Source: Ephydatia muelleri
Taxonomy: Eukaryota > Porifera > Demospongiae > Spongillida > Spongillidae
Reading direction: 5' to 3'
Assembly (NCBI GenBank): GCA_013339895.1
Contig: JABACO010000001.1
Span: forward strand, 18,211,370 to 18,275,369
Length of the DNA: 64,000 bases
Part shown: positions 20,221-31,919 of the stretch, in pieces
How positions within the stretch are numbered: position 1 is the first letter of the stretch
How the letters are laid out: each line of letters begins with the position of its first letter
Program-made: the position numbers and the translations under genes
The notes under the pieces: model-generated
Told to the model about the DNA's origin: nothing
The model's input: only the letters and a program-made list of their open reading frames with translations
The model's database searches: none

Positions 20221-22509
20221 TTAGTACACTTCTGACAGAAGCTCTTGAACAGGTGCTTTTAGTACTCTGTCCAGTCCAAAGTGTGTAGCGGCAAGTCTGG
20301 CTCTTGCCATGGTGTTCAGACTGGGTGGCTGGAGATGCATCTCCTTCCCCAACATGGTCACCAGGTCCTTGGCTCTCTGCTGAGCCCTGGACCCAACAGG
20401 AAGGACGCTCGGCAAACAAATGACATAATCCATCAACCCTTGATCCACCATCCTTTTCCTCTCTCGTTCTCCGATGAGAATCACTTGGAAAAAAAGGACG
20501 TGTGTTTCAATGCACATCATCTGAAGGTTTCTGTAACGTGGGTCAGAGCCACATGCCTGCACGGTTTTCTTGGCATGGTAGGGCATGTAGGCCACCCTCA
20601 GGTAAGGAATGTACTTATTCAGCACAAATCCTAATTCTACTTCGTATGTGTGAATCTCATTAGCGTCCGCCTCGCATAGAAACTGTTCCAAGAGCTCGTT
20701 GATCTGTAGGTACTGTGCGGTTAAGCTGTTCCTCGAAGCGCAGAGCATTGAAATTTGCAACGCTGCTGAGTATCTACATGTAATAGTGGAGCGGTTAATT
20801 AGAAAACCGTTAGCGCACTCTGTGGGCAATTATGAGTCATTGCTTGCTTACTTGAGGTAAATGCTCTCTCCCCGTGTCGCATTGTTCTCGGGTGTAGGGT
20901 CAGCATTCTTCCATGTCCTGATGATGGATTGTATCACGTGGGGCTTGCACAGGTAACGGTGCGTATCTAGGTTGTAAGTCAGCGCAGTCAGCAAGGACAT
21001 TGCTAGGAGATAACTGAGTCTGAAGGAAGCCGGTAAAGACTGCAGTGCGCCCTCGATCTGTTCAAGAAACTTGGGATTGGAAGCAAGGTCGATTTGGATA
21101 TTAGGCGACTCGTACTCAAGAACACTGCGTATTTTAAATATCCAAATGTTATCAACACTATGCTCATTGCTTAACACATGCAAGATTAAATGGAATTCAT
21201 AGGACGTGCATTTACAGAGTATTTGGGAGCAACAAAAATAAAAAAATACAACGGTATGAAATGATTCATACTGTTTGTACATATTCATATTCGATCAGCT
21301 TATGGGGGAGGGGTCACGACTACTCATTCCTGTATGCTCTTCAAAGGTGAGAAATGGAGGTTAAAGAAGAAGCAAATTGTGTACAAATGAATAGTTATCC
21401 TATTATTGATCTACTGTAACCAACGTCTCCTGATGTCCTACAATATAATTATCCATATGCGTGCGTGCTTGCATGTATATAGTACCAATATTAACTTAAG
21501 CGTTACTGCTACAATGCACGCGTTGGTCCGGCACGACTTACCAAGAGAGGCATCCCGTGGAGGTAATTATCAAGTTGTTTGTGACCTTTAGCTGGATGTC
21601 CCCCAACGGCTCCGTGTAAGGGTTGCGGGGAGGAGAAATGATTGCGTTCGGTAACAGAGTCACTCGAAAAAGGGACTGGACGATATTGTCCAATTTTAGT
21701 TCCTTGAGCACGGCCGCTTCCGTCTCCGTATGCGCGGAAAGCGTCCACATCATCTGACACATTCCGAATTCAAGCAACTGGACATGCAGGGGCATTAATT
21801 TGAAGGGAATTCGCAATATCGCTGAGTGTAACCGTTGGAGCAGATTGAGGCCCCCCGCTTTGATGCAAAGGAGAGCGTCGGCGATCTGTCTCTTGGGTGA
21901 TTTGGCGGAGTGATAGGCGTGTCTGAACGCATCAAGCTGCGTAACGTCAATCTCTGTTTGCAGCGACGCTTGGAGCTCGGGGGAGATGGGGAACAGATGA
22001 AGTTGGGGTTCGACGGACTCGAGGAAAGTGAGCGTCTTTTGCAAGAAGGTGACCGTCTCCAGCATCACTGCGACGTTCGCTTCCGTCGTGTACTCCACCA
22101 TTATGCTGTCTCCGTTCCTCAGACTGTACGACTGTATCGATTCTTTGCTGCTGAGTGTGGTGGGTCCAAACGTTAGCTTCTGATCGAAGACGGGGATGTT
22201 GAACTGGTCCTGTACTTCGTCTTGGAGGTCCGCAATGGTCCCAGGGACCCAGGTTAGGCCGAGCTCTCGTTCCCTCTTGGATCCATCCTCCGTGCACGAT
22301 AACGTAACATTGAGACTGTAGATGATTTTCTTCCCTTCCATCTTTTTCGATTTGATGCTCGCGACTTGATCGTTGTCGGCAGAAGGTAAGCCTACTGCCT
22401 TTGGTAAAGACGCTGCCACTGCGATGGCACCATTGTCGTCCGAGTGAGCTGTTGCTGAATTTTTTTCAGACTGCTCGTTTTTTCTGGCAGGAGATTCTCT
22501 GTTGCCCAT
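20221..22509 (-). CDS. Ubiquitin-like-domain protein with helical C-terminal region, copy B
   Basis: Three exons predict 583 residues: 22509-21542, 21124-20852 and 20731-20221. Donors are TTG|GTAAGT and CAA|GTAAGC, acceptors CGCAG|T and TTCGAG|G; phases agree, and the frame stays open in both B and C. The protein starts MGNRES, which fits the N-myristoylation consensus (Gly2, Ser6). A Ser/Ala-rich linker follows. Residues ~61-140 look like a ubiquitin fold, with TIADLQDEVQDQFNIPV, QKLTFG and SIQSYSLRNGDSIMVEY. There is no C-terminal GlyGly, so it is a domain, not a modifier. The remaining ~440 residues are helix-rich and leucine-rich (LLQRLHSAILRIPF, PKFLEQIEGALQSL, NKYIPYLRVAYMPY), reminiscent of ARM/HEAT repeats, but I cannot assign a family. 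An alternative acceptor 25-50 bases upstream of exon 3 would break the frame. Confidence 0.75.
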
Positions 22510-23763
22510 ATGTTTGTTTTCTCTCTTTGTTCAGTATGATGTCATATGAAGATTTGTCTAAAAATAGTTCAGTTATTTTGGCTCAAATATGGCTCTAAAC
22601 CGTACAACATTTGTGGTTCGTTTCGGTCATGGAGGTATTCATGACAGCCATACACGCACGTGTATGATGACTTCGAGTTAAGCTAGGTACAGTAAGTTAG
22701 TCTCGGCCGTGTAACGCGAAGATTGGTCCGGGCGGACCACTTTTCACCTAGCCTAACATTCCACAGCCTATCACGTTTAACACCTAAGGTGCTAACTATT
22801 ACTCAAGAGGCTGAGTGTATTCATAAGCCCTCCGCTGAGACTGCTGATTAGCGGCCAGCCTGGCAGGCACAGAATTGGCACAGTTGGAGTAACGAAACTT
22901 GTGAAGTATTATACTGCACTTGCACTTGCTGTATTGCTACGTGCTTGCATGTTGTATATATTCATTATACTTACTTTTAAAAAAATAATAACATAATAAA
23001 AATGTATTTAAGCAAGCTGGTCCAGCCAGCCAACCAACATGGTTATTTACTAATACCATACATTATGATTAATCATGCAAACAGAAAACAGATGGTAGTG
23101 TGTGATTAAGGAAGTGATTTATTGCTTTCTTTCTCTCAAGGTTAAACGTATCCATCAGTAGAGCTACGACAATCTGGAAATGTATAAAATTTACACATTG
23201 TGACTTATGCTCTATTTTCTACCATGGATACATTAACTCACCTCTGGTCAAACTACACACTTGTTTAATAATAATAATGACAGTGCAGTCTGTTTTTTTT
23301 TACATCACAGTCATATTCTTGAAGAAAGTAAAACACTTCTAATACCTGTAAATGGGAGGAATGTTCCTAATGTCAAATTGATGAAATGGGTGAGAATTGT
23401 GTACCATGTCAGAACATTCTACAAGAGGCCTGTACAAATCTTCTTTATGCAGCTGTTTCATTTGATTGAAGTAGATTTGAAGATCTGATAGCCAGACTGT
23501 ATCTTTACTCAAGATGGTTGGCTAAAGGATGAATTAATTTTCATGTGCATCAATACTTATTACAGTTTAAACCTCAAGATCTTTCACAACTTTTTGTGTT
23601 ATGTGTCTGGATAATGCTTTCTTGAATATTAGTACCGGACATTTAGTAAAGTTCAAATCACTGTAAAATGCTTACTCCAAGGCTTTTCTTTTGAAGTGTG
23701 GGAAGTTCTTCATGTAAAAAGACTTTCCCCATCTCAGTGCAAAGATGTCGTCTAGATCAGGTA
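22510..23763. repeat. Duplicated 5' flank of copy B (first part)
   Basis: Matches 36596-37650 upstream of copy C with scattered small differences. It is continued, beyond the gypsy insertion, by 28167-28340. A coding-looking stretch near 37447-37700 of copy C is disrupted here (about 23470-23760), so that frame is not conserved between the copies. Confidence 0.75.
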
Positions 23764-23872
23764 TGTGAAGTATCACCAAGGATTGATCAAGATTCGAACC
23801 ATTCACACAAGAACAGTAAATCACATGCATAGATATACCGTATATAAATTTAGCTGATATCAATACACCACA
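23764..23872 (-). repeat. 3' LTR of gypsy element 1
   Basis: 109 bases. It lies downstream of the coding region in the direction of transcription and is preceded by a purine tract. Confidence 0.9.
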
Positions 23873-23884
23873 CCCCTCCCCCCT
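23873..23884 (-). other. Polypurine tract of gypsy element 1
   Basis: On the minus strand a GGGGGGAGGGG-type run directly abuts the 3' LTR, the position from which plus-strand DNA synthesis is primed. Confidence 0.75.
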
Positions 23885-23901
23885 AATTTTACAGCACAAG
23901 T

Positions 23902-26900
23902 TCAGTAACGTTGTGGTTTCTTTACAATTCTTTCACTTCTAGTTGTGACCACCTCTGATGATTTTGGTATATCAGCTGATGTTCTTGACGCAACTCCAAG
24001 TGGCTCACATGCAATCCTGGGCGGTTGCAGTTCATGTGTGGCTGTGACTGTAGGAGCTAGTACTGGTGTATGCCCCTCATTTGTGTTTGTTTCAGCATGT
24101 GCAGGACTTGCACTTTGTTGGGGTTGCACACTAACATGTGTTGTCTCTGGGTGTGGTTGTACTCCATTCTGTTTTTGCTCCCCTCGTCGTTGATCTGGCA
24201 GACCTTCACCAGATGGTCCCTCGAATTCCTCCATGTCAACCTCTTCCTCCCCTTGGCTTGCCTTGAAGTTACTTTGCCTCATTTGGTCAGCATGCCTTAA
24301 CCACACTGCTGTTCCGCCATGAACAGCCACTTGGCATGAGAGAGGGCCTAGACGTTTGTGAATTATTGCAGGTTGCCACTTATCATGTTGTGACCTATAG
24401 TCTCGGACCATCACCCTCTCCCCAACAGAGAAATCTCTTGGTACTGCCGCAGATCTGGTCATCACCTGACGTGTCTGCTTGTTTACAATCGTGTTCCTCT
24501 CAAATCCGGACGTAGAAGATCTAACTGATTCCTCATCATATGGCCAATCATGAGTTCAGCTGGGGGGATCTCTGTTGTGGCATGCGCGGCATTTCTATAT
24601 TGAAAGAGGAAGGTGGCCACTCTATGATTCAAAGAACGTTTCTCCTTTTTGGAAACATGCAATGCTTGTTTGAAGGATTGCACAAATCTCTCAGCAAGCC
24701 CGTTGGTTGCTGGGTGGTACGGTGCACTTCGGATGTGTACTACCCCATTGCTTTTAATAAAATTTTCGAACTCAATTAATGTGAATTGTGGTCCATTATC
24801 CGTAACCAGTTGGTGTGGTAGTCCCCAGCGAGCGAACATATCTCTAAGTGCATCAATTATTTTAGAAGTGGTGGTGGTATCCATTATCACAACTTCGGGC
24901 CACTTTGAGAATGCATCCACTGCTATGAGATACATTTTTCCCTCTAGAGGACCAGCAAAATCCACATGTATTCTTTCCCAAGGTTTGGTTGCACATTCCC
25001 AAGGGTGTAGAGGGCCAGCTTGGGATCCCTCTTGTTCCTTTCACAGCCGTTACATGATTTTACTGACGATTCAATGTCCTTGTTCAGACCTGGCCACCAA
25101 AAATAACTCCGTGCTAAAGCTTTCATCTTCACTACCCCAATATGTCCACTATGGAGCTCAGAGATGACCAATTGGCGGAGAGATGGTGGAATCACAGTGC
25201 GGATTCCCCACAGTATGCAGCCTTGTTCAACGGTTAATTCATGTTGCTTGATGAAGTAGGCATTGAATGCATCCTCTACTACTTGTGGCCAGCCTTGTAG
25301 TATGTACTGTAGTACCCTGCTCAGGATAGGGTCACGTTGTGTTTCCTTCCTGATCTGAGACACTTGAACTGGCAATCTCTCTATCTGACTTAATTGAAAG
25401 ATTGCAACAGCATCTTGAAGTGGTTTCTCTACAGTGGTGGGTAGGGGAAGAGAATGCATCTGCATTCCCATGTTGTTCTGTCTTCCGGTACTTGATGTCA
25501 TATGTATACCCGGTCAGAAAGGTAGCATATCTCTGTAATCTGGCTGCGGCCGTAGCAGAAATGCTTTTACTGGGACTGAAAATGGACACAAGGGGTTTGT
25601 GGTCGGTTTCTAGTGTGAACTTTACTCCCCACAGGTACTGGTGGAAGTGTTTTATACCCCAAACCAGTGCTAAAGCCTCCTTGTCTATTTGCGAGTAGTT
25701 TTCTTCAGCCCTGGATAGTGAACGTGATGCAAAAGCCACTGGTCGTTCCTGGCCATCTTCCAGAACATGGGAGAGTACTGCACCAAGACCATATGGACTT
25801 GCATCACAAGAAAGTGAGATAGGAAGTTTCGGGTTGTAGAAGACCAGCATCTGATCTGATGACACCAGTTCCTTTACCGCTTCAAAGGATTGTTGACAGT
25901 GACGAGACCAACACCATTTCTGCCCCTTTTTAAGAGATGGTACAGTGGAGCCAACTGTGTTGATAAATTCGGCAGAAACCGGTTGCAGTAGTTGATTAAT
26001 CCCAGAAAGGAACGTAGTTGAGACACATTCTGTGGGCTTGGTGCCCTTGTGACAGCCTCTATTTTGTCCTGTGTTTTGTGAATTCCCTCTCTATCCAATC
26101 GATGACCACAGAATTGAATGCTGTCTTTGAAAAAGGCACACTTCTTCCTGTTAAGAGTAAGGCCATACTCAGCCAGGCGTTCCAAAACCTTGTTCAGGTT
26201 TGTACAATGGTCATCCAGGCTTTTCCCTGTTACAACAATGTCATCAAGGAGACACCGTGTCATAGGTATACCTTGCAATATCTGCTCCATAGTTCGCAGC
26301 CAAATTGCAGGGGCTGATGCCACCCCAAAAGCAAGCCTCTTAAAAAGGTACAGACCTTAATGTGTGTGGATAGTCAGGATCTTTTGGGTGTCATCATCTA
26401 CTTCCATTTGCAGGTATGCTTGCCGGAGATCCAGTTTACTAAATATCACTCCCCCTGAGAGAGAAGCAAAGATCTCTTCCGTGGTAGGCAGAGGATACTT
26501 GTCCACCTTTATTGCTGGATTAACCGTGACCTTGTAGTCGCCACATAGTCGTACTGTTCCATCAGCCTTGGGAATTGCTACCACAGGTGTAGCCCACTCG
26601 CTCCAATTGGTGGGTGTTATGATGCCTTGATTTTCGAGTCTTTCAATTTCTTCTTCAACCTTTGCCTTCATTGCAAAAGGTACTGAGCGGCTTTGACAGA
26701 ACACTGAAATAGCTCCTTCCTTCAAATTCACTTTAGCCTTCATTCCTTTCAAAGTGCCGAGAACATCTTTAAACACACTTGGATACTTGATTTGAAGGTC
26801 ATTCAACCATTTCTCTGTTTCCTGTGGTTGAGTGAACACTGCATTTATTTGTTCTCCATTCCAAAGGACTTCCAGCTTTGATAACCAGTTACGCCCTAGC

Positions 26901-28021
26901 AGAGGAGGGCCAGATCCTTCTACTACCAAGAGTGGTAAGGTCTGAGTACCATTTTTTCCTTGCACCTTTACTGCAACCTGCCCTTTTGGCATGATGACCT
27001 TTCCAGTGTATGTCTTCAACTGTGTCACTGCCTTCCTTAAAGGGAGGTGGCTCAGCTTCTCCAAATAATTGTTGTAGGATATGAGGGATACCGCTGCACC
27101 CGTGTCTAGCTCCATTTTCATCTTTTGACCTTCCACCACGACGGTCTTGTAGAAAGGTTTTACTGTTCCTAAACTGTGTATTTGTATATTCCGAAGCCTA
27201 CCCCAGTTAAGTTGGTAGTCTTCTTCTGATAGGGTCTCCTCCATAGCATGTAGCTTCTTTTTCTTGAGAGTTTTGGTAGACTGTCGTGTCTGTGGAGGGT
27301 CATTTTGGTTGTCAACTCCTTGGTAGGGTTTGCTGCGGCAGACACGTTCTATGTGGCCCTTTTTCTTGCAAAATCTACACTGGACATCCTTAAACCTGCA
27401 CTTGCTGCGTAGTTGTCTTCCCCCACACCCTGAACATGACAGTCCACCGCTCTGAACTACATGGACATCCTCAAGGGGTTTCTCCAGCCTGGAGGTATCG
27501 TGAAATTGTGCTGCATCTTTGCCTGCTTGTTCAGCTGCTTCCGCCATTTTCAACGCTTTGTCGAAAGTGAGGTTTTCTTTTGTTAAAAGTCGTTTTTGCA
27601 CACCTTCATTGCGAATTCCGCAAACCAGTCGGTCCCGTAGAGCGTCATTCAGTCCAGTTCCAGAATCACAATGTTCAGATAGTCGCTGTAGTTCTGCTGC
27701 GTACTCGTTTATAGATTCACCTTCCCTTTGGTCGCGCTTATGGAACCGAAAACGCTCCGCTATTACCAGAGGTTTGGGAGCCATGTGTCGTGTAAGTAGC
27801 GTGACGAGTTCATCGTACTCCTTGTCCCCAGGTTTGTCTGGAGTGGTAAGGGAACGCAAAAGTGTGAACATTTTCCTACCAATGCACGCTAGGAAAGCAT
27901 CTTTCTGTAACGAGTCGTCGATCTTGTTGGCTTTAAAGTAGTGCTCGAGCCGTTCAACATAGCTTCTCCAATTGTCCGTGCTCGCGTCGAATTCTTCGAT
28001 TCTCCCAACACTAAAGGCCAT
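23902..28021 (-). pseudogene. Gag-pol region of gypsy element 1
   Basis: Starts at an ATG at 28021. Gag includes a CCHC knuckle (CRFCKKKGHIERVC) near 27360. The protease carries MELDTGAAVSLIS near 27110. RT shows VRLCGDYKV, SKLDLRQAYLQMEV and the active site as LLDD, where the family has Y/FxDD. RNase H shows SCDASPYGLGAVLS. Integrase shows the HHCC-type zinc part (SGHIGVVKMKALARSYFWWPGL, CNGC) and the D,D,E core (AVDAFSKWPEV, TDNGPQF, NGLAERFVQSF). The tail ends near 23902. Frame breaks occur near 26357, 25870, 25330-25500, 24950 and 24470. It is a dead copy; the order protease-RT-RNaseH-integrase identifies gypsy. Confidence 0.88.
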
Positions 28022-28036
28022 TGTTCCTTTACTTGG

Positions 28037-28055
28037 GATCCCACCTTCGTCGCCA
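28037..28055 (-). other. tRNA primer-binding site of gypsy element 1
   Basis: Two bases inside the 5' LTR the minus strand reads TGGCGACGAAGGTGGGATC, complementary to a tRNA 3' end (CCA preceded by CGTCG). Gypsy element 2 uses almost the same site at 48001-48017. Confidence 0.7.
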
Positions 28056-28057
28056 GT

Positions 28058-28166
28058 TGTGAAGTATCACCAAGGATTGATCAAGATTCGAACCATTCAC
28101 ACAAGAACAGTAAATCACATGCATAGATATACCGTATATCAATTTAGCTGATATCAATACACCACA
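28058..28166 (-). repeat. 5' LTR of gypsy element 1
   Basis: 109 bases, nearly identical to 23764-23872. Confidence 0.9.
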
Positions 28167-28340
28167 AGGTACATTCCTAAAATGCATAACTGTCATCCTC
28201 ATCATCAGCTGCATCAATATCAGATCCCAAACCTTCAGCATTGGACTCTACAAAGACTGAGGTGAAGAGTGACATGGCAGCTCAGGTTGAAAAGTCTCAC
28301 CTTGATTTTGCTTTGCACAAATTGTGTGTAACAGTGTTCT
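28167..28340. repeat. Duplicated 5' flank of copy B (second part)
   Basis: Continues the match to the flank of copy C (about 37735-37900) after the gypsy insertion; it lacks a segment present at 37660-37735. Confidence 0.65.
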
Positions 28341-28385
28341 AATGAGAAAATGTCACCTTCCCTGTATGGCAACCGTTGTCCAGAG

Positions 28386-28442
28386 CCATACACAACGGAC
28401 AATTCCTATTTATAATAAATAGGAATTGTCCGTTGTGTATGG
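28386..28442. repeat. Perfect 27-base-arm hairpin
   Basis: Arms 28386-28412 and 28416-28442 are exact complements (CCATACACAACGGACAATTC inward) around a 3-base loop. Probably a very short foldback element. Confidence 0.9.
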
Positions 28443-28516
28443 TTTTTATAAAATATTCAAGAATACAGGCTACTAATTATGTACATCAAAACCTGTACTT
28501 GATAATTACTCTAAGA

Positions 28517-28602
28517 TGACACTTCACTTGTGGCAACGGAATCTTGTAACTCAGTATCCTGACACTTCACTTGTGGCAACGGAATCTTGTAACTCAGTAT
28601 CC
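28517..28602. repeat. 43-base tandem duplication
   Basis: Two adjacent, essentially identical copies, 28517-28559 and 28560-28602, starting TGACACTTCACTTGTGGCAA. Confidence 0.95.
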
Positions 28603-29108
28603 TCTGTCTTAGATTCTAAAGAGAAAATATCGTATTCCCAAGTTTTGGTTCCTGCATGGAGGCAAAATAGTGCTTTCCGTAGATAAGTACATAAAATGCA
28701 TTCTGACCTAATTACAGTATTCCACCAGCTATAAATCTAGACCATGATGGATTTTTCACTTGCGGCAACAGATTCTGGTTCATTATACACTAGTGTATTT
28801 TACTGTGGTGGAAACATATTTTTTTGCCTTGGTTGCTGAGGATTTATATAATAATGGTCTCATGATTAATGATTATTATTAAAAATGGCGGCCAATGCCA
28901 TATATGACGCTACTCTTGTAAAACCCTCGCTCGTTCCCCCGCCCCATTTGGAAAAATTAATAAGCGTCACGTTAAAGTTAATTGCATAATTTGACGCAAT
29001 AACAATAGCAGCTCACTTTTTAATTTCAGCAAGATATTTATAACTAACACCTTGTCATTATTTGTCACATACAAGGTCAGTTACTATAGTACGTATTACA
29101 CTCTGTGT
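28603..29108. other. No gene recognised
   Basis: AT-rich intergenic sequence; nothing coding or structured was seen. Confidence 0.5.
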
Positions 29109-29116
29109 GTGCCGAA

Positions 29117-30282
29117 TAGGGTGTGTAACCTCCCTAGCATAATGAAAATCGAATACTTTTAAAACACTAATCGATTTTTCAGGTTTTTGTGGATCTGAAA
29201 ATTGAATTTTTCGAATAGTTTAAAAAAACAAAATCGATTTTTCCGAATAGGTTTTCCCAAATTTCCTGCCGAATACCTAGGTTATTCAGGTTATGGTGCT
29301 TGTGGAGTGCACACTGAGATGATAATTCATGTCTGCACAGAAATCCACCTCGTCTTGCACCTAAACTAGAGCTATGCATTAAAACGCAGAGACACAAAGG
29401 CCTACAGTAGCATGTGTTTGCCAAATAGAGTTTAATGAATTGTATGTCTTTACCATGCACTTGTACATATCAATAGTAATGTAAACCTAACCATCCAACC
29501 CTAACCACTGAGACCAGACATCACAATTATAAACTCACCCCACATCACCTACAATCACGTACTCACTTACAATCCTCCCACAACACTCCATTCCCGTTCT
29601 CGCTAAATGCATATTAAATTTCCCATTAGTACGATTGCGTAATGCTCTCTAATTCCTCCAAATACTCAAACAGAGAGCGCATACTCACTTGAAGTGGGTG
29701 AGAAGTCTGTGTCATTCTTTTTCACTCGCTAGCGCAATACTCAGATATGTTCACTTTGTACCACTGTACAATAAAACAATGCAATACTAGTACTGGTACA
29801 TAAATTTATTGCTACTATATAACCACAACTCGTGGCATATACTAATTCACTTAGTTACTTACTTGAAGACGACGATAACAGCATTGAGCTAGTACACGCT
29901 GTATATTTTGTATCCCCAATTGATGCACATTAAACATTATTACTATGTATTTACTCAATTATTGATTGCTTCCGATCTCTTTATGTATAAAATAGTAAAA
30001 ACAACAGTGACGTAGTTATATATATAGCTCTAATTATGAAATACTCAATTGAAAATCATATCCGGATATCGGTATAAAAAGGTATTCGAATAATGGGCGA
30101 ATTGTCGATGCTGGCGACGAATACCTAAGTACCTCCGAATGGAGAAACATAAACCGGTTATTTCGAATAGATAAAATTCACTAATCGATTTTTCCGAGTA
30201 ATGCTAAATTGCTATTCGAACGGATAGGTTTATGCGAATATCCGAATAACCCGAATAACCTGATAATCGGTTACACACCCTA
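29117..30282. mobile_element. Non-autonomous hAT-like element
   Basis: The ends are inverted: TAGGGTGTGTAACC at 29117 and GGTTACACACCCTA ending at 30282. Flanking 8-mers are GTGCCGAA and CTGCCGAA (7 of 8 the same), as expected for a hAT-type 8-bp duplication. Both subterminal regions are filled with CGAATA/TTCGAAT and ATCGATTTTT words. The interior has no transposase frame; an open frame at 29179-29460 minus has no domain. Confidence 0.75.
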
Positions 30283-30374
30283 CTGCCGAATACGCTTGCG
30301 TTTATGCATGTATGCCTATAAGAAGGCTTGTACATGCATACTACCCAACTTTAAATCCACCATTATTGTATATG

Positions 30375-30600
30375 TGCACACACACACACAGATGCATATA
30401 CATACACACATGTAGAAATATGCAAGCTTTCAGTCTGCCCTTTGTGACACGCACATACACACGCATGCACATGCACATGCATACTACCCACCCACACATT
30501 GACAAGGCTTTTGGAGAAGGCCAGGAGAGGGAGACAAAAAGTTGCAGGCTTTCAGCTACATGTATACATACGTAGAGCCATGTGCATGTGTGTGTGTATA
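30375..30600. repeat. CA/ATGCACA-rich low-complexity stretch
   Basis: Irregular runs of CACACA and CATGCA; the open frames on both strands here are compositional. Confidence 0.6.
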
Positions 30601-30759
30601 TCTTATATTTGTAGGCTTTTCTAAGAGTTACTGCATGCTGTGACCTTTTGCTGAGCTGGTTATCAGTTGCTTTCCAACCACTGTGATCAATGCAATTATG
30701 AAATGTGAGCACTGTGGTCATTATGCAGGCTCTGATTGGCAGTGTGAAAAAAAATCATT

Positions 30760-31113
30760 GTGAGCTTGAGTACAAAGTACTGGTGGTTAGTTAATCTCCT
30801 CCTCTTGTCCTGTAAAACAGGTGTCGACAATAATCTGTGTAACATGTTTGTTGAGTTCTGCCATCTTGCCCACTATGGAGTGAGGTTAGAGTTGGGCAGT
30901 GGTCTTACACCTGACCTAAGCCATACCTGGCCAGTGGATGTACTTGTCCTCAATTGGGATAGTGGGAAACATGACATGATGGTGACCTCTCCCTTAATCC
31001 CTTCAATCCTAACAGCAGCAAGCCTGTCTGAAGGGGCTGCAGCAGAGGAGGCTGAGACCCGAAAGCATACAATCAATGACCCAAAGTGTTTGGAGTTGGG
31101 CTGGGTTAGTTAA
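30760..31113 (+). pseudogene. Retroelement-type nuclease-like fragment
   Basis: After a plausible acceptor (TGTAAAACAG near 30821) the frame reads LCNMFVEFCHLAHYGVRLEL, then PVDVLVLNWDSGK, MVTSPLIPSIL, and NDPKCLELGWVS before a stop. The spaced Asp-x-Leu-Val and D/MVTSPL motifs correspond to a restriction-like (PD-(D/E)XK-like) segment that I know downstream of reverse transcriptases in many invertebrate transposon proteins. The fragment stops exactly where the fragment at 3245-3544 begins, so the two pieces represent successive parts of one family. It has no RT domain and is not a host gene. Confidence 0.5.
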
Positions 31114-31220
31114 TACTCAAACTAATTTATATGTATATGTACATTTGTACATTTACAAATGTATATGTATTTTACAGAGGACCATGTACCAATCAGCCAA
31201 GCTTGAAATTCAGGCAGCAA

Positions 31221-31254
31221 CCTCTCCATAACACACGCACACACACACACACAT

Positions 31255-31324
<70 letters not shown>

Positions 31325-31326
31325 AC
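31221..31326. repeat. (AC)n microsatellite
   Basis: About 50 AC dinucleotides with occasional AT or AA interruptions. Confidence 0.95.
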
Positions 31327-31399
31327 TGCGGCTGGATTGAAGCTGGGTAGTATACATGTGCGTAACCTTGGGTATGCATTTTGTGCTGGTCATGTTTTT

Positions 31400-31620
31400 A
31401 AAGTGTGCTGCATGTAGTGTTGTGTGTGAGATACGGGGGTGCTGTGGTGTAAGAGAGGAGAGGCTGTTGAGAAGAGAAGGGGGGGGTGTGTGTGTGTGAG
31501 AGAGCAGACCGGTATGGAAAGCGGAAACTTGGAGTGCTTAGCATCCAGGTAGACCTCCAGATTACATCAAGGGTCCTGGCAGATCTCTTCATACAGGCAT
31601 ACCAAAGGCAAGAAAGCTAA
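31400..31620. repeat. Dispersed repeat, copy 1
   Basis: Matches 39628-39800 (shared words 'gctgtggtgtaagag', 'ggctgttgagaagagaag' and 'gcaggtagacctccag'). Function unknown. Confidence 0.75.
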
Positions 31621-31915
31621 ACTTTATAATTAAAAATCATATCGCTTATATATCATATCAAATGGGAATGGTTTTATAAGTTTTTATATACAGTAGGCCT
31701 TTCATCTCATCTAAGCTACATGTAATGCAATAATTAAATATGTGACAAACAGACGTAGGCTGGTTGTCACAACAGTACCCCATATATCAATGAGGTCGCT
31801 TTTAAAATAGCCAAAATGTGTACTTTTATTTTGTAATAATTATTAATTTAATTAGCACGTTCAAAACTGTGGAGTACAAGTTAAAACAACCAGCCCCAGT
31901 CTAGATCTCCCCTAC
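31620..31915. other. No gene recognised
   Basis: AT-rich sequence between the dispersed repeat and the integrase fragment; nothing identifiable. Confidence 0.45.
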
Positions 31916-31919
31916 AGGT

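Larger units (their letters stand above)
23764..28166 (-). mobile_element. Gypsy-type LTR retrotransposon 1 (decayed)
   Basis: LTRs of only 109 bases (23764-23872 and 28058-28166) begin TGTG and end CACA on both strands, differing at very few positions. AGGTA is duplicated on both sides (23759-23763 and 28167-28171). The matching place in the flank of copy C (about 37650) has no insertion. Transcription runs on the minus strand. Gag, protease, RT, RNase H and integrase motifs are present in order, but the frame is broken several times. No envelope-like gene is seen. Confidence 0.93.

Noticed and set aside
23764-28166. 'gattcgaacc' in both LTRs resembling a tRNA T-loop
   Set aside because: No acceptor stem, D-arm or anticodon arm can be placed around it, and it lies inside a retrotransposon LTR.
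30341-30721. Minus-strand frame of 126 codons
   Set aside because: Driven by CA/TG low complexity (CVCVHI, CMCMCMR), not a protein.
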